From an uncultured Collinsella sp. (lineage in GTDB: Bacteria > Actinomycetota > Coriobacteriia > Coriobacteriales > Coriobacteriaceae), in assembly GCA_900554325.1 (NCBI GenBank), contig USHA01000057.1:1-13623 (forward strand): a DNA stretch of 13,623 nt, in the 5' to 3' direction. The notes beneath the pieces were generated by a model. That model was not told the DNA's origin, did no database searches, and worked only from the letters and a program-made list of their open reading frames with translations. Both the position numbers and the translations under genes were made by a program. This document shows positions 1 to 5,503 of the stretch, in pieces. Positions within the stretch are counted from its first letter, which is position 1. The number at the start of each line of letters is the position of its first letter.

Positions 1-493
1 CGACTGCGGAGGCGGAGCCACCACCGGAACCGCCGGGCACGCGCTCGGTATCCCAGGGGTTGTTGGTGCGATGGAACGCCGAGCTCTCGGTGGAGCTGCC
101 AAAGGCAAACTCGTCCATGTTGGCCTTGCCCATGGGCAGGCAGCCGGCGTCGAGCATACGCTGGACGCAGGTGGCGGTGTAGACGCTCTGGTAGTCCTCG
201 AGCATGCGGGAAGCGCAGGTGGTGCGCGTGCCCACGAGGTTCATGTTGTCCTTAATGGCCAGCGGCACGCCCGCGAGCGGGGGCAGCGGCTTGCCTGCGG
301 CACGGTCGGCATCCACGCGCGCAGCGGCCTCGAGCGCAAGCTCGGGCGACACCTGCAGGAATGCCTGAACCCCGCCCTCGCGTGCCTCGATGGCGGCAAG
401 GGAGGCCTGGGCCACCTCGGTAGCGGTTAAGTCGCCGGCGGCAACGCCTGCGGCAATCTGGGCGGCGGTAAGGGAATCGAAGCTCTGCGCCAT
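1..493 (-). CDS. gatA: GatA, glutamyl-tRNA(Gln)/aspartyl-tRNA(Asn) amidotransferase subunit A (N-terminal part)
   Basis: This is the first 164 codons of the amidase subunit of the GatCAB complex; the rest lies beyond the left edge. GatA releases ammonia from glutamine in the cytoplasm, and GatB uses it to convert Glu-tRNA(Gln) or Asp-tRNA(Asn) to the amidated form. What is visible: the amidase-signature lysine in AIKDN (K81) and the glycine/serine loop GGSGGGS with S156, the expected Lys and cis-Ser of the Ser-cisSer-Lys triad. The nucleophilic serine would lie beyond the edge. The segment MGKANMDEFAFGSS is typical of GatA. The start ATG at 493 shares one base with the gatC stop codon (TAATG), which implies translational coupling. 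A gatB gene would be expected further left but cannot be seen. The family call is very secure. Confidence 0.97.
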   Translation of the reverse strand, partial: MAQSFDSLTAAQIAAGVAAGDLTATEVAQASLAAIEAREGGVQAFLQVSPELALEAAARVDADRAAGKPLPPLAGVPLAIKDNMNLVGTRTTCASRMLEDYQSVYTATCVQRMLDAGCLPMGKANMDEFAFGSSTESSAFHRTNNPWDTERVPGGSGGGSASAV

Positions 494-804
494 TACTCGC
501 TCTCCCCCTCTCCCAAAATGGACGGCACACGGAAGTAGCGGTCGCGCGCGCTGCCGGCGTTTTCGAGCGCGACGTCGAGCGGCAGGTCGCGCTCGGGCTC
601 GCGCAGGTCGTCGCCCATCACGTTGGACAGGCTTCCGATGGGATGGAACGTGGGCTCCACGTCGGGCAAGTCATATTGCAAGACGGGCTCGAGCATCTGG
701 ACGGCGTCGTTCATGTAGGACGTCATCTGGGCGAGCTCGTCATCGGTCAGTGCGATCTTTGCGTACTCGGCGATGCCGCGCACGTCTTTCTCGCTGAGTG
801 CCAT
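493..804 (-). CDS. gatC: GatC, amidotransferase subunit C
   Basis: This 103-aa protein is of normal GatC length (about 95-105 aa). GatC is the small subunit that wraps around GatA and GatB and stabilises the complex. The N-terminal helix pattern (ALSEKDVRGIAEYAKIALTDDE) and the downstream DLPDVEPTFHP, followed by LREPERDLPLDVALENA, match the usual GatC layout in which a V(E/D)P(T/L) segment precedes LR.D...... An in-frame ATG lies six codons upstream at 822. I prefer the ATG at 804 because an AGGGAG ribosome binding site stands about 6 nt before it and because the protein then begins at the family's usual place. It is the first gene of a gatC-gatA unit read leftward, with a -10-like box at 840-845 about 35 nt upstream. 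Confidence 0.95.
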   Translation of the reverse strand: MALSEKDVRGIAEYAKIALTDDELAQMTSYMNDAVQMLEPVLQYDLPDVEPTFHPIGSLSNVMGDDLREPERDLPLDVALENAGSARDRYFRVPSILGEGESE

Positions 805-839
805 AGGCGCTCCCTTCCGCATAACAGATAAACCGCTCT

Positions 840-845
840 AGTATA
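840..845 (-). promoter_or_regulatory. Candidate -10 box for gatCA
   Basis: On the minus strand the hexamer reads TATACT, preceded by CTTG. A start site about 7 nt on would give a leader of roughly 30 nt before the gatC ATG, which is a sensible distance. No good -35 hexamer is visible at 16-18 nt, so this rests on the -10 alone. Confidence 0.4.
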
Positions 846-927
846 CAAGGCAACGCCGCTTGGAGCAGGCGCTTTACCCAAATGCAGCGAAAACGTAACG
901 AGGGCGGCGGTTGGCAGGCAGCGGGCT

Positions 928-989
928 GGCGGTTCTGCAGCGAAACCGCACCGTCCACAATGAAAACCGTCCCGCCCGCAACGAAAACC
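928..989. repeat. Degenerate 21-bp tandem repeat
   Basis: Read on the minus strand there are two adjacent 21-bp units, 989-969 and 968-948, both beginning GGTTTTC and agreeing at 16 of 21 positions. A third, partial unit begins GGTTTCGCTGCAG at 947. A more distant echo (TGCAGCGAAAACG) lies near 882. The array abuts the 65-bp inverted repeat at 985. It contains no convincing reading frame, and I cannot assign a function. Confidence 0.55.
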
Positions 990-1049
990 ATCACAACATT
1001 CGACGCTTTTCGTCAAAATCGCGATTTTCATCGAATGTTGTGATGGTTT
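985..1049. repeat. 65-bp inverted repeat, type B, copy 1
   Basis: Perfect 19-bp arms at 985-1003 (AAACCATCACAACATTCGA) and 1031-1049 enclose a 27-nt centre that contains the palindrome AAAATCGCGATTTT (1015-1028). A second copy with the same layout lies at 12030-12094 and differs at 5 of 65 positions, so this is a dispersed element and not a chance hairpin. It lies 11 bp from a type A palindrome, behind the sortase gene. It could be a mobile REP-like element, a protein-binding site or an RNA hairpin. Confidence 0.85.
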
Positions 1050-1059
1050 GGAAGCCCCG

Positions 1060-1092
1060 CCACCACAAAGGTGCCTGTCCCCTTTGTGGTGG
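1060..1092. repeat. Type A palindromic repeat, copy 1 (REP-like)
   Basis: Perfect 12-bp arms CCACCACAAAGG (1060-1071) and its complement (1081-1092) enclose the loop TGCCTGTCC. It ends 14 nt beyond the sortase stop codon, so it forms the 3' end of that transcript. No T-run follows on the minus strand, so it is not a classical intrinsic terminator, although it could stabilise the mRNA end. Further copies lie at 11004, 11966 and 13516. Confidence 0.88.
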
Positions 1093-1106
1093 TTCTGGAG
1101 AATGTC

Positions 1107-2045
1107 CTATGCCGAGGCCTTGGCCTTGCGGCGTTTGCGGATCGTGTGGACCACGATGTCCAGCAGCAACAACAGAATGGCTACAACCACGATGAGCACG
1201 GCAAACTCGCGCTTGCCCCAGTGGCGGCCGGCGAGCGACTTTTGCTTATCGACGTCCTTCTTGCTGTACTTGGTGCGCACGCAATGCACCAGCAGGCGAT
1301 GGTCGTTCACGCCATAGGGCGTGCAGGTGACGAGCGTCACCTTGTCGGCGCCGGGTTCGATGGTCAGCGACTCCATCTCCTCGGGCAGCACGACTTCGGA
1401 GTCCACCATCTTGTAGGCAAGCGTCTTGTTCATGGTGTGCAGCAGTACCAGGTCGCCGGGCTCCAGCGAATGGATGTCGTCGAACATGCTCAGGTTGCGC
1501 ATGCCCGAGTGCGCGGTGAGCACGCAATGCGTCGAGGTGCCGCCCACCGGCAGGCTCGTGCCCTCCAGGTGGCCGACGCCCGCCATAAGGACCTCCTCGC
1601 TCGTGCCGTGGTAGATGGGCATGCTCACGTCGATGGAGGGGATCTCGACCCAGCTCATCATGGGGTCGCGGTCAAAGATGAGCTGCTGAGCGTAGGGCTC
1701 GATCTGGTCGGCGGGAAGCTCGGTGGCCTCGCCTGCCAGCTGCTCGTTAAAGGAGCGCGCCTGGAGCAGGATGCGCTCGCGCTCCTCGGCAGACAGCGCG
1801 TCCACGGTGCTGGACACGGTGCTGATTTGGTTGAACACGCCCGAGGCCTCGAGCCGGTCCAAGATCCACGGCCAGGTCATAAGGCCCACGCCAATAAGGA
1901 TGATGACGATGGTGATGAGCCGGTCGGCCCAGCGCGGCAGCCGATTGCGACGGCGCTTGGGCTTTGGTTGAGGTTTGGGCTGAGGGTTTGAGCCACCGTT
2001 GCCCGCGGCGTTATTGCTCTTCATATGTTTGGCGCCCTGCACCAT
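1107..2045 (-). CDS. Class C (pilin-polymerising) sortase
   Basis: This 312-aa membrane transpeptidase probably links the LPXTG-type pilins encoded upstream into a covalent shaft. The catalytic residues are H179 (LTAHSG), C241 (TLVTCTPYG) and R250 (NDHRLLV). The stretches PIYHGTSEEVL and GVGHLEGTSLPVGG are class C signatures. A proline/lysine-rich cytoplasmic start is followed by a membrane helix at about 42-62, and a second helix at about 281-300 precedes a basic tail, as in class C enzymes. The start ATG at 2045 has GAGGAG about 9 nt upstream. Oddities: no DP(F/W/Y) lid motif is visible in the segment between FNEQL and PYAQQL (about 99-121), and the usual NTHRLLVRG reads NDHRLLVHC. The gene sits 122 nt behind the winged-helix gene, with which it may be cotranscribed, and is separated from the pilins by their terminator. 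Confidence 0.94.
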   Translation of the reverse strand: MVQGAKHMKSNNAAGNGGSNPQPKPQPKPKRRRNRLPRWADRLITIVIILIGVGLMTWPWILDRLEASGVFNQISTVSSTVDALSAEERERILLQARSFNEQLAGEATELPADQIEPYAQQLIFDRDPMMSWVEIPSIDVSMPIYHGTSEEVLMAGVGHLEGTSLPVGGTSTHCVLTAHSGMRNLSMFDDIHSLEPGDLVLLHTMNKTLAYKMVDSEVVLPEEMESLTIEPGADKVTLVTCTPYGVNDHRLLVHCVRTKYSKKDVDKQKSLAGRHWGKREFAVLIVVVAILLLLLDIVVHTIRKRRKAKASA

Positions 2046-2167
2046 CGCCGGTCACTCCTCTACAGCTCAGGTTGTCTAAACAAATAATAGCCGATTAGCG
2101 AGCTCATGCGCCGGACAACGCAGCTAGGACCGAAACGCCGCCTACGGTCCAAATTCTTGGAGACCTT

Positions 2168-3136
2168 CTACAGCGCTTCTTGCCATGGATATTCCTTTCC
2201 AAACATGCGATCGACTTCGAGCTGAATTCGCTCATCGTCGATTGCCGCCAAAGATAGCGCAAGTGAAATGTCGTCGATACGGGAGGAGTCGGCAAACACA
2301 GGCGCATAGCGCCACACTTGGATCATCGCCGTTTCGTTATCCGGCAGTTCCCCATCTGCGACTTCAAGGTCACACAGCTCACGCCATGCACTTCTTAAGA
2401 CAGCCTTTTGCTCCACGCCCGGCGCAGCGAGCATCGAACGCTTAGCGAGCGCCGTCTCCCCAGCGTCAGCAAGGCGGTCGATCTGCGGCGCCTTCCTTGC
2501 AAAAAAGACCTTCGAGACAGGCGAGGAGAGCTCTGCCATGTGCTCACTAAGCAGAAGATCCGCGGCAACGGGAAACACAATGACACGCCGCTCGCGCCGC
2601 TCGCGCCTTGCGAGCCCCCTGTCTACAAGCTCGGTTATGGCCTCACTCGCGCGGCTTGCCGAAATCCCAAGCGCACGACAAAGGTCATCGGAATGATATG
2701 ACTCCTGCTCTGCTCCCCAGATTGCGGCAGCCTGCGCGTTGGATGGCATCTTGGTCGCGCGACTATGAAATCGAGTGCCGCTCCTCTCCGTGCAGGCCGC
2801 ACCCATAAATGGTAGAAAAGCCTGTCTACCGGGGCAAACAAAGGGGATTCCTTGTGCGACCAATGCCTTGCGTTGGCGCGCATCGGCATCAGGAAACGAA
2901 ACGACGACAGGAACCTCCGCACGCAAGGCTAGCTGGCTATAGACTCTCTTAGCCTCGGGAAGCCCGACGCCAGTAGGCAAACTTGCAAGCAAAAAAGAAA
3001 AACCGTTTGCGTCAACGGCGCGGACCTCAATCGACCGCAGATGCAGCGGCAAGTGTGCGGATCCAGGCCAAGTTTTAGCCTTGGCGGAGAGGCCTAGTGC
3101 TTCTTGTAAGTAGGTAAGCGCTTCGTTCATTTCCAT
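2168..3136 (-). CDS. Winged-helix DNA-binding protein of unknown function (MarR-like)
   Basis: This 322-aa protein has no signal peptide or membrane helix, so it is probably cytoplasmic. A helix-turn-helix/winged-helix unit is visible at about 146-187 (HSDDLCRALGISASRASEAITELVDRG, then a basic wing RRERRERRV). The N-terminal part contains GIPFVCPGRQAFLPFMG (96-112). The C-terminal part contains a VWRYAPV segment and a DDERI segment before a final tryptophan. From memory this layout matches an uncharacterised family of about 300-aa proteins often labelled MarR-family regulators in Firmicutes and Actinobacteria; I do not know its target. Two starts are possible (3136 and 3130); neither has a strong ribosome binding site. 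Its place between the pilus operon and the sortase makes control of one or both plausible, but this is inference. A weak 6-bp inverted repeat (2127-2150) follows the gene. Confidence 0.75.
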   Translation of the reverse strand: MEMNEALTYLQEALGLSAKAKTWPGSAHLPLHLRSIEVRAVDANGFSFLLASLPTGVGLPEAKRVYSQLALRAEVPVVVSFPDADARQRKALVAQGIPFVCPGRQAFLPFMGAACTERSGTRFHSRATKMPSNAQAAAIWGAEQESYHSDDLCRALGISASRASEAITELVDRGLARRERRERRVIVFPVAADLLLSEHMAELSSPVSKVFFARKAPQIDRLADAGETALAKRSMLAAPGVEQKAVLRSAWRELCDLEVADGELPDNETAMIQVWRYAPVFADSSRIDDISLALSLAAIDDERIQLEVDRMFGKEYPWQEAL

Positions 3137-3149
3137 CTTTTTCGCTTAG

Positions 3150-3193
3150 TTCCAGTTTATATTGGAATTATACATAATTATCGGAAATAACAA
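3150..3193 (-). promoter_or_regulatory. Candidate promoter and operator of the winged-helix gene
   Basis: On the minus strand there is a perfect -10 TATAAT (plus positions 3167-3172) and a TTGTTA -35 candidate (3188-3193), with a short spacer of 15 bp. Between the -10 and the start codon lies an inverted repeat TTCCA-N8-TGGAA (3150-3154 and 3163-3167), where a repressor would block initiation. The position suggests autoregulation by the gene's own winged-helix product. Confidence 0.5.
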
Positions 3194-3236
3194 GATGTCT
3201 ATCAGGCATAGGCCCGTATTTGAGTTTTCAAAATGT

Positions 3237-3490
3237 CCCGAATCGGCGAAGCGATTCGGGATACAATAGCTACAGGAAACGACGCATCCCGCGTAAATGA
3301 TTGAGAGCGCGGGCGGCCTAGTTTTCAGCTTTAGTTAAATGCCCGGGCCTCTAACCCCGGGCATTCTTATTTGCGCTTGTTGCGGCGCAAATGCCTTCTA
3401 CCGTCCGCACCGCGCGTGCGCCTACGGACCTTAATCCGAGCCTCATACGAGTCAAGAAACGCGATGACGAACGTACCCGCATCGGACGGT
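3237..3490. other. Non-coding stretch dense in inverted repeats; possible structured RNA
   Basis: No convincing gene lies between the pilin operon terminator and the winged-helix gene. The stretch instead holds perfect inverted repeats: 9-bp arms at 3237-3245/3252-3260 (loop GCGAAG), 6-bp arms at 3288-3293/3308-3313, 10-bp arms at 3338-3347/3356-3365, 8-bp arms at 3369-3376/3385-3392, and 8-bp arms far apart at 3400-3407/3483-3490. A -10-like TACAAT on the plus strand (3262-3267) could start a short RNA of about 100 nt ending at the 3338-3365 hairpin, but no -35 is visible. I do not recognise a known RNA family, tRNA or riboswitch. Confidence 0.45.
3338..3365. terminator. Candidate bidirectional terminator hairpin
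   Basis: A 10-bp perfect stem (AATGCCCGGG and its complement) with an 8-nt loop is followed by CTTATTTG on the plus strand and by TTAACTAAAG-type sequence on the minus strand. The U-tracts are short and interrupted, so it is weaker than the terminator at 3512-3549. It could end a short plus-strand RNA from about 3270 or act as a second stop for pilus-operon read-through. Confidence 0.5.
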
Positions 3491-3511
3491 GGAGGCTGGC
3501 TTCGTTGTCCC

Positions 3512-3549
3512 AAAAAAACGGGGCAGACTCCAGCGCGGAGTCTGCCCCG
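3512..3549 (-). terminator. Rho-independent terminator of the pilus operon
   Basis: A perfect 13-bp GC-rich stem (arms 3519-3531 and 3537-3549, CGGGGCAGACTCC and its complement) with a 5-nt loop is followed on the minus strand by seven T. It lies about 100 nt behind the stop codon of the last pilin gene. It should strongly limit read-through toward the winged-helix and sortase genes. Confidence 0.93.
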
Positions 3550-3649
3550 AAAAGAGCATGGCAAAGCAAGAACGTCGATGGACGAGAAAAGTGTCCGCAA
3601 GTCTCATGGCCATCACATCCCACCTGCCAAAGGGATGGGTGAGCGAGCG

Positions 3650-5395
3650 TTACTCCTGCTCGGACTCCTCAGCCTGCTTACGGCTGCGGATAAGGTGCGC
3701 CACGCCGATGCACAGCACCGCGCCACCAGCGATCCAAGTGAAGGTCACGCCGTTGAGACCGGTGAGGGGAAGGTCAGAGCCCTTCTTGTTCCGAATGGTG
3801 ACGGGGATGGTCGCGTCGTTTGCTTTCTTGGGGGTAACCATAACGGTATCGCTGGACGTCACATCGAGATTCGTCAGATTGCCGTTCTCGTCGTATGTCG
3901 GATTCACCGTAATGGTAAACGGAGCAAGGGTGTTGTAACCAGCAGGAGTATTGCATTCGGTAATCTCATACGTTCCCGCAACAAGACCAGGGATATAAAT
4001 CTTGTCAGTGCCCTTGCTGGTCGTGAATTTTCCGGCCTCTTCCTCTTTGTCGGTAATGCCGCCAGTTTGGGTCAGCCACTTTTTAGTCTCAAGCTGATTA
4101 TTTCCCTCTTTGGTCATTTTAACTTGGAAGGTAGCTTCAAGTTTTTGGCCCTCGTTACCCTTTTCGACCTTGGTCACATCCAGGCGGAAGACATGGTCAG
4201 TAACTCGCTCCGACGTGGAGGTGCCAGTACCGTCAACCATGGGGTTATTCGAATAGACGAGTTTGACATCATTGGTGTTGCCGGTGACCGTGTATTCGGC
4301 ATCGCTGGTAAGCGTTGCCTTATAGGTCACAACCACCTTGGAATCAGCATCAACTTTAATTCTATTACCGGTTATATCCTTCACGGTCTTAAGGTCGGTA
4401 AAGGCAATGGTGAGATTTTCCTTCTTAGTAGTGCTGTCTCGCTGTAAAACTACCTTATATCCAGCATTGTCACCTTGCGCGATCTCGGTCTTGCTGCCTT
4501 GGTTGTCAATATAAACGTGAAGATCCTTCGGCGTGTTTCCAGATCCCTCAGCAGCCTCCAGTCCCTTGCTCAATGTGTCATGAAATTCATACTGATATTT
4601 GTTGAACGTGGCGATATTATCAGCAACGAAGCCAGTCAGTTTATATTCAACCTCCTGCCCAATATACGAGTCACTCACGTTTCCCCATTTCGTGCCCTCA
4701 AGAACTTCCTTTTTGACGGTAGGAACGCTGGTCTTCTCGGTGACTGTTACGGGCTTACCACCCACGATAGCGAAGATCGGGGAGGTGCCAGTGTTCGGCC
4801 TATTCGTACCCGTAAGGCCGTCAGACACGAACAGGTAATAACCATCGCCATAAGCATCCGGGCGCGTCCAAGGATCATCCACCTTAAAAGAATTTCCCGC
4901 AGGAGTCTCGTCTGTAATCGCAGCCGCAATTGCATACAGCACGTCACCGGGAGCAACGCGCGTACCCTCGCTGTTGGTTTCCGAGCTGGCAGAAGTACCC
5001 GTCACATTTTTAGCAAGCCACTCGGCAACAACCGGGGCAGTGGCACTGTCCGCAAGCGTCGCAGCGCCGTCTGCATCCACGATTTCCTTGTACTTGGCAG
5101 ATCCTTTAATAGCAGCGATTACCTTGAGCCCGATAGTCGTGCTTGACCATTCAATATCGGAAGCAACTTTTCCTTTGCTCTCCTCATCAGCGACTTTTGC
5201 CTTGAAGATCTGGTAGGCCTTGAACGTATTGTCCTTGTTGGCGTCGTTGACCTTTTTGATCGTGATGCTGTTGTCCGAAGTCGTCGCGCCCTCAGCAAAC
5301 GCCATCGTGACCGGGGCCATGACGCCGCCAAAACTCAACGCCGCCGTGAGGCCGGCGGTTACTGCCAGGCGTGCGATGTTCTTGCTCATGCTCAT
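3650..5395 (-). CDS. SpaA/FimA-type isopeptide-forming pilin with LPLTG sorting signal (probable major pilin)
   Basis: This 581-aa secreted subunit is probably the shaft pilin, polymerised by a class C sortase. The order is: signal peptide (about 1-35, AFAEG near the cut), N-terminal domain (40-220), a D2-type isopeptide domain (about 225-400; K229 near its start, YSNNP at 381-385), a CnaB-like domain (402-535) with an E-box at 480-487 (E480, ECNTPAGY), then LPLTG (542-546), a membrane helix and a charged tail. The shaft-linking lysine is uncertain: K228/K229 in TVKKEV or K221 are candidates. In-frame ATGs reach to 5461, but the ATG at 5395 has GGAGG about 8 nt upstream and begins a proper signal peptide. 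It is the last gene of the operon, 108 nt behind the previous pilin, with a hairpin in the gap. Its middle is distinctly less GC-rich than its ends. Confidence 0.93.
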   Translation of the reverse strand: MSMSKNIARLAVTAGLTAALSFGGVMAPVTMAFAEGATTSDNSITIKKVNDANKDNTFKAYQIFKAKVADEESKGKVASDIEWSSTTIGLKVIAAIKGSAKYKEIVDADGAATLADSATAPVVAEWLAKNVTGTSASSETNSEGTRVAPGDVLYAIAAAITDETPAGNSFKVDDPWTRPDAYGDGYYLFVSDGLTGTNRPNTGTSPIFAIVGGKPVTVTEKTSVPTVKKEVLEGTKWGNVSDSYIGQEVEYKLTGFVADNIATFNKYQYEFHDTLSKGLEAAEGSGNTPKDLHVYIDNQGSKTEIAQGDNAGYKVVLQRDSTTKKENLTIAFTDLKTVKDITGNRIKVDADSKVVVTYKATLTSDAEYTVTGNTNDVKLVYSNNPMVDGTGTSTSERVTDHVFRLDVTKVEKGNEGQKLEATFQVKMTKEGNNQLETKKWLTQTGGITDKEEEAGKFTTSKGTDKIYIPGLVAGTYEITECNTPAGYNTLAPFTITVNPTYDENGNLTNLDVTSSDTVMVTPKKANDATIPVTIRNKKGSDLPLTGLNGVTFTWIAGGAVLCIGVAHLIRSRKQAEESEQE

Positions 5396-5478
5396 CTTCT
5401 TTTCCTCCGTTTTCCGGTTGGTTCTCATTCGATCGGTCATTATCTGTCTGTGTCTTAGCATCTGCTTCGCTATGTCTC

Positions 5479-5497
5479 GCCCCGCTCTCTGCGGGGC
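5479..5497 (-). other. Intercistronic hairpin between the two pilin genes
   Basis: Perfect 7-bp arms GCCCCGC/GCGGGGC (5479-5485, 5491-5497) with a 5-nt loop start only 6 nt behind the upstream pilin's stop codon. No T-run follows on the minus strand, so full termination is unlikely. Hairpins here can protect a processed 3' end or trim read-through, which would shift the ratio of the two pilins. Confidence 0.6.
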
Positions 5498-5503
5498 TGC
5501 CAG

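Noticed and set aside
747..1195. Short open frames on both strands between gatC and the sortase
   Set aside because: They are made of the tandem and inverted repeats; similar peptides at 11977-12100 only reflect the shared repeat DNA.
1071..1991. Plus-strand open frame of 306 codons opposite the sortase
   Set aside because: It is antisense to a gene with all catalytic motifs; the frame begins inside a palindromic repeat and its translation looks like a shadow.
3297..3338. Plus-strand 13-codon frame ending just before a terminator-like hairpin, resembling an attenuator leader
   Set aside because: No ribosome binding site and no plus-strand gene downstream for it to control.
3367..3600. Minus-strand open frame of 77 codons with an Arg/Lys-rich end
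   Set aside because: It reads through the strong terminator hairpin at 3512-3549, has no ribosome binding site, and I recognise no family.
5396..5461. Upstream in-frame ATGs of the 581-aa pilin
   Set aside because: The extra residues are highly charged and would spoil the signal peptide; GGAGG stands at the right distance from the ATG at 5395.
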